NCBI GenBank assembly: GCA_030838245.1
Contig: JAUTXB010000077.1
Location: 1-7,320 of the forward strand
Origin: Acidimicrobiaceae bacterium
GTDB lineage: Bacteria; Actinomycetota; Acidimicrobiia; Acidimicrobiales; RAAP-2
DNA: 7,320 nt
Direction: 5' to 3'
A program made the position numbers and the translations under genes. Positions 1 to 4,675 of the stretch are shown here, one piece after another. Numbering within the stretch: the first letter of the stretch is position 1; each line of letters opens with the position of its first letter. The notes beneath the pieces were generated by a model. The model worked only from the letters and a program-made list of their open reading frames with translations, was not told the DNA's origin and did not search any database.

Positions 1-176
1 TGGTGGCGTTCGTGGTGGACGATGTCGTGTCGACGCATCCGTGGACGGTGCGCTGCCTCGAGATCCGCGGCCGCGCCGAGGCGCTCCCGACCGGCGGCGC
101 GCACCTTGGGCCAGGATTCGGCGATGCCTTCATCCGCATCTACCCGGAGAAGGTCAACAGCTTCGGCATTGCCTAG
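1..176 (+). CDS. PPOX-fold, probably F420-dependent oxidoreductase, C-terminal end only
   Basis: An open frame enters from the left edge (first full codon at 3) and stops at TAG 174-176, giving about 57 residues. The visible protein reads VAFVVDDVVSTHPWTVRCLEI, then RGRAEAL, a Gly-rich loop, FIRIYPEKV and a terminal SFGI. This succession (a VAFVVDDV strand, a 'W..R..EIRGRAE' strand and a final 'IRI.P.k..S.GI') is typical of the last two thirds of the pyridoxamine-5'-phosphate-oxidase-like split barrel in small actinobacterial PPOX-class F420-dependent enzymes. These cytosolic proteins of about 130-150 residues bind flavin or deazaflavin and reduce or sequester small molecules. The start and cofactor-binding N-terminus lie outside the window, so cofactor and substrate cannot be read here. 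The family is fairly sure; the F420 assignment is inferred from the family's usual actinomycete members. Confidence 0.72.
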   Translation, partial: VAFVVDDVVSTHPWTVRCLEIRGRAEALPTGGAHLGPGFGDAFIRIYPEKVNSFGIA

Positions 177-236
177 CGGCTGTTCTCCTCTGGCCACTGC
201 AACTCGTTGCCTCGTCCGTAGGTCGAATAGGTCGTC

Positions 237-450
237 TCATTCTTCGGCGATGGCCTCATGGCACAGATCGACGCACTCGTCGCAGATACACACGCCGGTA
301 TGCACGCCGGTTCCGGCGATGAGCTTCTTGACCTGCTTCTGGCTCTTTCCGCTAAACGAGCAGGCGAGATCGACTTTGCCTCGTTTGCGGCGGCGCTGTC
401 TCAGTATGGCGTCAAGCTAAGCTTGTCACCCTGGGCCGGATGGCCCTCAT
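237..450 (-). pseudogene. Decayed ClpX-type C4 zinc-finger gene
   Basis: On the - strand, the frame ending at TGA (237-239) reads [19 protein letters not shown], then [20 protein letters not shown] and HEAIAEE. This is very close to the N-terminal zinc finger of ClpX ([26 protein letters not shown]). It shows decay. The second zinc Cys is Ser (CSFS). An in-frame 12-bp tandem duplication (CACGCCGGT at 291-299 and 303-311 on the + strand) adds four residues between the Cys pairs. A stop in the same frame (417-419) precedes the domain and no ATG/GTG/TTG follows it. An ATG at 448-450 opens a neighbouring frame that stops before the finger, so the original start was probably lost by a frameshift. 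It is divergent to an intact paralogue starting at 513. Its antisense frame is open and fuses with that paralogue, which can produce a false longer protein on the + strand. Confidence 0.6.
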
Positions 451-477
451 GTGACAACAACCTCGTCAGGGTAACCT

Positions 478-512
478 TTGACGCCGATATACGTCAGGGC
501 TACCTTGACGGT
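478..512 (+). promoter_or_regulatory. Candidate promoter giving a leaderless mRNA
   Basis: TTGACG (478-483), a 17-base spacer and TACCTT (501-506) resemble a -35/-10 pair of the main actinobacterial sigma factor. Transcription would begin about seven bases after the -10 box, which is the A of the ATG at 513. No Shine-Dalgarno sequence is visible before that ATG. Leaderless genes are common in actinobacteria, so this supports the 513 start. It is inferred from sequence alone. Confidence 0.4.
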
Positions 513-890
513 ATGACGCGTCCTCGAATCTCGCCGCCAGGCGCCAGCCGACTCCAGACCCTGTGCTGCTCGTTCTGCACTAAGAACAAAGATGCGGTCG
601 CCAAACTCATCGCCGGGCCCGGCGTGTACATCTGCAACGAGTGCGTGGGCCTCTGCGACCTGATCATCGCCGAGGAGCTCGCGCCCGACTTCGGCTCATG
701 GAACGAGCACCCGGACGATGAGATGCTGGCGAGCCTGGCGCGGATTCAAGCTGCGGTCTCCCAGGCCGACGCTGCCGTGCATGACCACGTGGCCGTCCTG
801 CGTGATCGGGGCATCAGCTGGACCCGCATCGGGGAAGTGCTCGGCGTATCGAAGCAGGCAGCATGGGAGCGGTTCTCCGGAGAGGACTGA
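513..890 (+). CDS. ClpX-type zinc-finger protein with C-terminal helix-turn-helix
   Basis: A 125-residue protein. Residues 18-52 form a ClpX-type C4 zinc-binding domain (CSFC at 19-22, then [18 protein letters not shown] with C41 and C44), which in ClpX dimerises and binds substrates or adaptors. No AAA+ ATPase domain follows, so this is a stand-alone finger and not ClpX. An acidic helical stretch (about 60-92) leads to residues 93-121, [20 protein letters not shown] followed by SKQAAWERF, which look like a helix-turn-helix ('sW..IG..LGVSkQAA..RF'). Such actinomycete proteins are usually annotated only as ClpX C4-type zinc-finger proteins; a DNA-binding or Clp-adaptor role is inference. The frame is open upstream to an ATG at 258, but that part is antisense to the decayed zinc-finger gene. 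I chose ATG 513 because it lies just ahead of the domain and at a leaderless promoter distance. It ends three bases before the tRNA-derived repeat. Confidence 0.75.
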   Translation: MTRPRISPPGASRLQTLCCSFCTKNKDAVAKLIAGPGVYICNECVGLCDLIIAEELAPDFGSWNEHPDDEMLASLARIQAAVSQADAAVHDHVAVLRDRGISWTRIGEVLGVSKQAAWERFSGED

Positions 891-892
891 CT

Positions 893-937
893 GTGGCGTG
901 CTCGGAGGGACTCGACCCCCCGCCTTCTGATCCGTAG
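893..937 (-). repeat. Distal att site: partial copy of tRNA-Arg(ACG) 3' half
   Basis: This stretch repeats, in the same orientation, bases 3323-3368 of the intact tRNA-Arg gene. CTCGGAGGGACTCGA (901-915) and CCTTCTGATCCGTAG (923-937) are identical in both, and about 42 of 46 aligned positions match. On the - strand it runs from the anticodon loop (CTACGGA) through the T arm and acceptor strand to CCA. The acceptor strand has one change (position 899), and a base is lost at the T loop, so it cannot be a working tRNA. A tRNA 3'-half direct repeat at this distance from an integrase gene is the usual footprint of tRNA-directed site-specific integration. Confidence 0.75.
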
Positions 938-1040
938 ATCAGTGCCGGGTGTCCGGCCCGTCCGCTGTCGTCTGAATCCGCAGGCCAGGGTCCATCAGGT
1001 GTCCGGTCCGCGTGCGCTTATCCGGCGCTGTCCGGTCAGT

Positions 1041-1069
1041 CTGTGAGAGATGTGTGAGACGGCCGACCT
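1041..1069 (+). repeat. TGTGAGA-pair repeat, left copy
   Basis: The segment starting CTGTGAGAGATGTGTGAGAC and ending in GGCCGACCT matches 3235-3262 just after the integrase stop at about 25 of 29 positions. Each copy contains two TGTGAGA words 10-11 bases apart. One lies inside each end of the element, in the same orientation, between the att core and the interior. This placement suggests arm-type integrase or accessory-factor binding sites. The function is inferred. Confidence 0.45.
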
Positions 1070-1281
1070 GAGCGCGTTCCTCGGAGCGCTTCCTTATCAG
1101 GGTGTCGGCGTTCCGGCCCGAGTGGCAGTCGCGCCGCAGTGACGTGGGCATTCGCGTTCTGCGTCCTCCCCGCGGCTACGTCCATTGTCTCGCGCTTACC
1201 CGTAATAGCCTCGGCGCTCTAGGGCCGTTGTAGGGCCACCCCTAGGGCGCATACGGCTCCGGAGGCCGGGAGCAGTCACCC

Positions 1282-1294
1282 TGGGCTTCGCCCA
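1282..1294 (-). terminator. Weak hairpin downstream of the kinase gene
   Basis: TGGGC and GCCCA flank a three-base loop, about 63 bases beyond the kinase stop codon in its direction of transcription. A second small G4/C4 hairpin lies nearer at about 1308-1320. Neither has a U-run, so termination here is only a possibility. Confidence 0.2.
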
Positions 1295-1356
1295 CCCCCG
1301 GCGAGCTGGGGCGAATCCCCATTAGGCATCACGCCACTCCCCATCTGACGGGCGAG

Positions 1357-2256
1357 TCAGCCAGTCTGCGTAAGGCGATCCGCCTCGGCAAGAAGCAGGT
1401 TGCCGAAGGGCTGGAAGCCGATTCTCACGCTGTTCAGTCCGCCGAGCACGCGATGGACGGTTCCCCACTCCCATATTGCGGTGGCGTCGACGCCAGTTCG
1501 AGCTGCCAGACGTTCCGTTCTAACCCACAAGTCGTCGCCGGCGGAGGGGGTGCAACGGACGATAGTCCCGAGGTCACATGCGGGTTCCGCCCTCAGGCCG
1601 ACGGGATCTATCAGCTTGAAGGTGCCACCTTCTGTCTGGAGTGCGTTCGCTTCATGAACGTCGCCATGCACGAGCACCGACGTTCGACGGTGGTAAGCGC
1701 GCTCGCGGCGATCTGCACATTCGACGGCGTCGTCGATCGTCGCTGCCGAACATGGTCGTTCCAGCTCCTCCCACAGCTGCGGTATGAGGTGCTGCATCCG
1801 ATGTGCGAAGTCGGCGCCGGTCGGCAAGTCGATGTCGTCGTCGAGCGGGCGCCAGATTTGCGTGACGATGTCGCACAACATGTCGTGTTGCGAGCGATGG
1901 TCCAAAATCACGTCGTACATCGCCGGCCCGAGCCTCTCAAGCAGAAGTGCGTCTCGGGTGAGGTCCCGGCGGATCAGGCGTGCGCAGCTCTTCCCCGCAT
2001 CGAGATCGAGCACGGTCGCTTCGAAGCCGAGCTGGCGCCGATATCCGGGAACCCCGACCTTGAGGACTGACGGGGCCCCGTCGGCGAGCGTGGCTTCGAC
2101 GACCAAGGCAGCGTGTCCCCCGCGCATCGTTGCGCCGATCGTCAGCGACCAGTCCCAGGCCAAGGAGTCTAGGACCGACGGTAGACCGTCGAGCCATGCC
2201 GCGTCCCCGTCGGCAAGCGCCTGGCTTCGAACTTCATCGGGAACGTCGAGTGTCAT
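1357..2256 (-). CDS. APH(6)/hydroxyurea-phosphotransferase-family kinase
   Basis: A full-length 299-residue cytosolic kinase-fold protein of the aminoglycoside/hydroxyurea antibiotic resistance kinase family. The N lobe carries VLKVGVPG, with K66 as the likely ATP-binding Lys, then a conserved 'ALLLERLGP' hinge (103-111). The catalytic loop is VLVHGDVHEAN (194-204; D199 as base, N204 as metal ligand). The metal-binding motif is KLIDPVGLRAEPACDLG (214-230; D217), where family members typically have 'IDP.G..gEP..D'. Known members phosphorylate streptomycin at the 6-OH or hydroxyurea; the substrate here cannot be read. The ATG at 2256 is preceded by AGGGGA (2268-2273, 11 bases away). It is transcribed alone, away from the integrase, and is the only clear cargo gene of the element. 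Family membership is nearly certain; an actual resistance phenotype is inference. Confidence 0.85.
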   Translation of the reverse strand: MTLDVPDEVRSQALADGDAAWLDGLPSVLDSLAWDWSLTIGATMRGGHAALVVEATLADGAPSVLKVGVPGYRRQLGFEATVLDLDAGKSCARLIRRDLTRDALLLERLGPAMYDVILDHRSQHDMLCDIVTQIWRPLDDDIDLPTGADFAHRMQHLIPQLWEELERPCSAATIDDAVECADRRERAYHRRTSVLVHGDVHEANALQTEGGTFKLIDPVGLRAEPACDLGTIVRCTPSAGDDLWVRTERLAARTGVDATAIWEWGTVHRVLGGLNSVRIGFQPFGNLLLAEADRLTQTG

Positions 2257-2566
2257 CCGATTCGTTGTCCCCTAAGACTCGGACGCGCGCTGCGATTTGC
2301 TCGTGCTCCCATAGCAAATAGCTTCGTGCCTGCCAGGACTCCTGCCAAGGGGCTGGTCACGCGCGTCGCACGCGAAGATCGAAGCAAATTCGTGGATACC
2401 TCTCTGCCCCCGTCCTCCTCGTAGGCGCCAAACCCAGGTGAGTGGCTGCCGGGTCCAGGGTCGGCGTAGCCGATCGCGTGCGACGGCCCGCAGGGCCGCC
2501 CTGGAGGCGGTGGCCGCGATCCGGACAATCGAAGCCGAGGAAGACGGGCCGCCTCCGTAGCTACCG
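2257..2566. other. Intergenic stretch between kinase and integrase, probable gene debris
   Basis: No complete gene is recognisable. A + strand frame is open from 2315 to TAG 2558-2560 but has no ATG. Its end reads TARRAALEAVAAIRTIEAEE followed by DGPPP, which has the composition of a real helical protein tail. It may be the 3' remnant of a gene deleted together with the start of the integrase; GTG 2438 is the only plausible start. The part next to the kinase (2280-2330) is relatively AT-rich and holds an inverted repeat. Two overlapping - strand frames (2253-2574) look like random GC-rich reading. Confidence 0.3.
2295..2319 (-). promoter_or_regulatory. Inverted repeat upstream of the kinase, possible operator
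   Basis: ATTTGCT (2295-2301) and AGCAAAT (2313-2319) form a perfect 7-bp inverted repeat with an 11-base spacer. Its centre is about 50 bases upstream of the kinase start codon, in a locally AT-rich stretch. The size and place fit the operator of a dimeric repressor, but no regulator gene is present nearby and no clear -10/-35 pair could be fixed. Confidence 0.3.
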
Positions 2567-3235
2567 ATGACCATTCGGATCAGTGCTGCCCATCGTGGGA
2601 CGGCGCGGGCGTGCCGGGCGGGCCTCCCAAGGCACGCCCGCGACCGGCTGCACGCCGCGTGGCGACTGTCGCTCTACGGCCTGCGCCGTGGCGAGGTGCT
2701 CGGCCTGCGCTGGTCGGACATCGACCTGAAGGCCAAGACCCTCACCATCAACCAGGCACGGGTCCTGGTCGAGTACAAGGTCCGCATCGAGGAGCCGAAG
2801 TCCCGCAACGGCAAGCGGACGCTTCCGCTCGATGACGAGCTGGTTGCCGCGCTGACGTTACTCCGCAAGCGCGAGATGGAAGAGAGCGCGGCAGCGGGTG
2901 CCGCGTACCAGGCCGGACTGGCCGGACTCGATTGGTACCAGGGCGGCGAGTACGTGATCACTGACGGACTGGGCATGCCGGTCCACCCGGAGTGGTACTC
3001 CGACGAGTTCGGGCGGCTGCTCAAGCGGGCGGCCCTACGGCGGATCACCCTGCACGATTCCAGGCGTACAACCCTGACGCTCATGGAGCACGCGGGCGTC
3101 CCGATCTCGATCGTTAGCAAGTGGGCCGGTCACTACGACTCGGGATTTACCCAGCGGACCTACGTCCACGCGAGTGATGACGACCTGAAGCAGGGCCGCA
3201 CCGCGCTGGCCAAGATTCACAAGATCGCTTAGTGC
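2567..3235 (+). CDS. N-terminally truncated tyrosine recombinase (integrase)
   Basis: A 221-residue protein that starts within the catalytic domain of a phage/AICE-type integrase. Recognisable homology begins near residue 24 (ARDRLHAAWRLSLYGLRRGE). The catalytic set is present: R40 (YGLRRGE), K78 (EPKSRNGKR), H163 and R166 (HDSRR), H189 (WAGHY) and nucleophile Y199 (RTYVHA). Arg167 stands where His usually follows the second catalytic Arg. Full-length relatives have roughly 380-460 residues with an SAM-like core-binding domain and often an arm-binding domain ahead; both are missing. No reading frame upstream supplies them, so the gene lost its 5' part by deletion. The first ~23 residues are probably not native, and no good ribosome site precedes the ATG. 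The gene ends about 90 bases from the tRNA target, the normal place for int. On its own it is unlikely to recombine DNA and may be a pseudogene. Confidence 0.8.
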
Positions 3236-3262
3236 TGTGAGAAATTGTGAGACGACCGGCCT
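3235..3262 (+). repeat. TGTGAGA-pair repeat, right copy
   Basis: CTGTGAGAAATTGTGAGACG and the following bases lie directly after the integrase stop codon and match 1041-1069 at the other end of the element. The two TGTGAGA words are ten bases apart. It lies about 70 bases inside the tRNA att core. Possible arm-type site. Confidence 0.45.
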
Positions 3263-3322
3263 CCGGAGAGCGTTCAGGGCCTCGCCTCACGACTGAGAAC
3301 AAGACCCTGACCTGCGGTGGCG

Positions 3323-3368
3323 GTGGCGCGCTCGGAGGGACTCGAACCCCCAACCTTCTGATCCGTAG
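3323..3368 (-). repeat. Proximal att site inside tRNA-Arg(ACG)
   Basis: The segment of the intact tRNA that is repeated at 893-937. Identity begins at the anticodon loop and runs to the 3' end, consistent with strand exchange at or near the anticodon loop, as for many tRNA-directed tyrosine recombinases. Confidence 0.72.
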
Positions 3369-3399
3369 TCAGATGCTCTATCCGTTGAGCTACGAGCGC
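3324..3399 (-). tRNA. tRNA-Arg(ACG)
   Basis: The - strand folds as a complete cloverleaf. The acceptor stem is GCGCTCG/CGAGCGC, followed by a GCTC/GAGC D stem and a TCTGA/TCAGA anticodon stem around loop CTACGGA, giving anticodon ACG (Arg, read as ICG after editing). Then come a five-base variable loop and a GGGGG/CCCTC T stem with loop TTCGAGT. The discriminator is G, and CCA is encoded (3324-3326). The total is 76 bases with CCA. Its 3' half, from the anticodon loop to CCA, is duplicated at 893-937 and served as the integration target. The integrated element lies downstream of its 3' end and leaves the gene intact. Confidence 0.95.
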
Positions 3400-3410
3400 C
3401 AGCGCCCGAC

Positions 3411-3440
3411 AGTCTACGACATCTCTGGGCGCGCGGATCA
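3411..3440 (-). promoter_or_regulatory. Candidate promoter of tRNA-Arg
   Basis: On the - strand TAGACT (3411-3416) fits a TANNNT -10 box. It is placed so that transcription would start a few bases before the mature tRNA 5' end at 3399. The -35 region 17-18 bases further up (around GATCC) is a poor match, so only the -10 box is supported. Confidence 0.3.
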
Positions 3441-3508
3441 CTCGACGCGTGGACATCTCGCTCGTCAGCCTCTATCCATGGTGGAGGGACTGAGCGGGAT
3501 CTCACTGA

Positions 3509-3769
3509 ATGAAGCTGGTCTGGGACGAGAACGTCTGGGATGACTACGTCTGGTGGCAAAGCCAGGATCGCAAGGTTCTCAAGCGGATCAATACGCTTAT
3601 CAAGAATGTAGATCGCAACGGCAACGAGGGGATCGGCAAGCCCGAACCCCTCAAGCACGGGTTCCACGGCTACTGGTCACGCCGCATCACGGACGAGCAC
3701 CGGCTCATTTACAAGATCAGCGAGGACGGGATCCGTATCGCCGCATGCCGGTACCACTACGGAAGCTGA
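3509..3769 (+). CDS. yoeB: YoeB/Txe-family mRNA interferase toxin, orphan
   Basis: An 86-residue protein that matches the YoeB/Txe toxin family along its whole length. It starts MKLVWDENVWDDYVWWQ, carries GKPEPLKH and YWSRRITDEHRLIYKI, and ends RIAACRYHYGS. The residues known for catalysis in E. coli YoeB fall at the same numbers: E46, R65, H83 and Y84. YoeB binds the ribosomal A site and cleaves mRNA during translation; its partner is a YefM/Phd-type antitoxin, normally encoded just upstream in the same operon. Here only 109 bases separate it from the tRNA gene and no antitoxin frame is seen there, nor in the ~300 bases downstream. Only a weak GGGA (3496-3499) precedes the ATG. The protein looks intact, so it is either silent, covered by an antitoxin elsewhere, or weakened by changes that cannot be judged by eye. 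Confidence 0.92.
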   Translation: MKLVWDENVWDDYVWWQSQDRKVLKRINTLIKNVDRNGNEGIGKPEPLKHGFHGYWSRRITDEHRLIYKISEDGIRIAACRYHYGS

Positions 3770-3777
3770 TGGCCGCC

Positions 3778-3797
3778 ATGCGGGGGCGCCCCCGCAT
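3778..3797. terminator. 20-bp perfect palindrome after yoeB
   Basis: ATGCGGGGGC is followed at once by its exact reverse complement, eight bases after the yoeB stop codon. As RNA it would fold to a stem of about eight GC-rich pairs with a four-base loop. There is no U-run, which is common for actinobacterial terminators. A palindromic protein-binding site is the alternative. Confidence 0.45.
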
Positions 3798-3876
3798 CGG
3801 TCAGCGCTGTGTAGGGATCAGGGCTTTCCCGGGATCGAGCGATGTTGCGGCCGGGCGTTGTTCAGGAGCCGCCGGG

Positions 3877-3898
3877 CCTGCCCGCCCAGGGCGGCAGG
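3877..3898 (+). terminator. Bulged GC-rich hairpin
   Basis: CCTGC, a one-base bulge, CGCC, loop CAG, GGCG and GCAGG form a nine-pair stem with no U-run. It may be a second terminator after yoeB or simply structured GC-rich spacer. Confidence 0.25.
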
Positions 3899-4067
3899 TC
3901 CGGGTCGTCACGGTGTCGGCGTTCGGGCTGGCTGGCTGGCTTCGACAACCGCCGATCTACCAGGAGTCCATTCACCCTCTATGGCAACACACCGATCCCG
4001 CCCACACCAGCCGATCTAGCCGCACAGGCCTACGTCTCGCCACAACAGGGCTAACTAGAGTGACCGC

Positions 4068-4631
4068 ATGACGGATCGCCGTATGGACATAAACCGGGAG
4101 ACTGGCGTGCACCCGTCTGCCAGCCCGGACCCTGTCGAGATCGGGTCCGCGACCGGCGACGATCTTCCCCGGATCGTCGAAATCCTCAACTACACGGCCG
4201 CAAACTCGATCGCTACCTTCAACACCCGGCCGGCCAGCGTGGCCGAACGGCGCGATTGGTTCGAGCAGTTCTCCTCGCCCGGTCCCTACCGGCTCTTCGT
4301 TGCCCGGCGCGGCAATCTGATCCTGGGCTACGCCTGCACCCAGCGCTACCGAGACCACGAAGCCTTCCGGGAGACCGTTGAGGTAAGCATCGCACTTGAC
4401 GTCAGCTGCCGAGGTCAGGGCGTGGGTACCTCGCTATATCGCGCGCTGTTGGATTGCCTTGCCCACCAGCCAGTTCACGCCGTCATCGCAGGCATAGCCC
4501 TGCCCAACGACGCGTCGGTTGCTCTACACCGAAAGTTCGGCTTCACGGACGTCGGCACGTTCCGCGAGTACGCCGTCAAGAACGGCCAGTACATCAGCTC
4601 GCTATGGATGCAGCGTCTTAACCACTCCTGA
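4068..4631 (+). CDS. GNAT N-acetyltransferase, phosphinothricin-acetyltransferase-like
   Basis: A 187-residue single GNAT domain. It opens at about residue 24 with VEIGSATGDDLPRIVEILNY, followed by a 'TFNTRPASVAERRDWFEQF' segment and GPYRLFVAR (72-80), the pattern of phosphinothricin/methionine-sulfoximine acetyltransferases (PAT, MddA, YncA). The acetyl-CoA pyrophosphate loop is R115-GQGVG-120, after the strand VEVSIALDV. The end has IALPNDASVALHRKFGF (143-159) and FREYAVKNGQY, also usual in this family. It would acetylate an amino group of a small molecule using acetyl-CoA; many members detoxify glutamate analogues. The substrate is not determined. Start choice: GTG 4107 has GGGAG six bases before it and would give 174 residues, closer to family length. 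The drawn ATG 4068 has no such site but lies six bases after TAGAGT, a possible leaderless promoter. It converges with dnaB, with 44 bases between stops. Confidence 0.85.
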   Translation: MTDRRMDINRETGVHPSASPDPVEIGSATGDDLPRIVEILNYTAANSIATFNTRPASVAERRDWFEQFSSPGPYRLFVARRGNLILGYACTQRYRDHEAFRETVEVSIALDVSCRGQGVGTSLYRALLDCLAHQPVHAVIAGIALPNDASVALHRKFGFTDVGTFREYAVKNGQYISSLWMQRLNHS

Positions 4632-4675
4632 CCGACCCTCGCACCGTCGATGATCCAGACTTTCAGGCGCCCTGG

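Larger units (their letters stand above)
938..1356. other. Non-coding left end of the element, rich in short repeats
   Basis: I see no convincing gene in these 419 bases. They hold TGTCCGG three times in direct orientation (950-956, 1000-1006, 1029-1035) plus a related ATCCGG at 1020-1025. A TGTGAGA pair follows (1042-1048 and 1053-1059), then TAGGGC three times at 11-12-base spacing (1220-1225, 1231-1236, 1243-1248). Short direct repeats at helical spacing near an att core are what integrase arm-type sites look like, but no binding protein can be assigned from sequence. A - strand open frame across 939-1151 has no recognisable protein character. Confidence 0.45.
894..3368. mobile_element. 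Small decayed integrative element in tRNA-Arg(ACG), about 2.4 kb
   Basis: Direct repeats of the tRNA 3' half bound the region: 893-937 distally and 3323-3368 within the intact tRNA. A tyrosine recombinase gene lies immediately beside the tRNA end, the normal layout of actinomycete integrative (AICE-type) elements and genomic islands. The expected period between repeats is about 2430 bases. Inside there are a kinase gene (1357-2256, - strand), short repeats near both ends (950-1069 and 3235-3262) and the truncated integrase. There is no visible replication initiator, FtsK/Tra translocase or excisionase. The integrase has lost its N-terminal domains and the distal repeat has drifted, so I read this as an old, shrunken remnant now fixed in place. 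The element's existence is well supported; its origin as an AICE and not as a phage is undecided. Confidence 0.68.
3770..4067. other. Non-coding spacer with GC-rich hairpins
   Basis: No recognisable gene lies in these 298 bases. The open + strand frames through here give Pro/Arg/Gly-rich sequences of no family character. It holds a perfect palindrome (3778-3797), a bulged hairpin (3877-3898) and a GGCT tetranucleotide repeated four times (3926-3941), a simple repeat prone to slippage. Just before the acetyltransferase, TAGAGT (4056-4061) could be a -10 box. Confidence 0.5.

Noticed and set aside
258..512. Extension of the zinc-finger/HTH protein back to ATG 258
   Set aside because: This stretch is the exact in-register antisense of a ClpX-like zinc finger on the - strand, and the remainder has no protein family character.
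893..937. A second functional tRNA-Arg gene
   Set aside because: Only the 3' half is present, with a lost T-loop base and a mismatched acceptor position; it fits an att remnant.
939..1151. 70-residue - strand open frame at the left end of the element
   Set aside because: It covers the att-proximal repeats, has low-complexity Arg/Thr-rich content and no recognisable motif or ribosome site.
1453..2070. 205-residue + strand open frame opposite the kinase
   Set aside because: It is antisense to a full-length kinase with all catalytic motifs, and has no family resemblance of its own.
2272..2574. 100-residue - strand open frame between kinase and integrase
   Set aside because: It contains no recognisable motif and overlaps the kinase promoter region; it is best seen as chance GC-rich reading.
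3247..3543. 98-residue + strand open frame that crosses the tRNA and reaches yoeB, considered as an antitoxin
   Set aside because: Most of it is antisense of tRNA-Arg; it lacks any YefM/Phd character and runs into yoeB in another frame.
3553..4071. 172-residue + strand open frame overlapping yoeB and the spacer
   Set aside because: The first part is yoeB in a different frame and the rest is Pro/Arg/Gly-rich without motifs.
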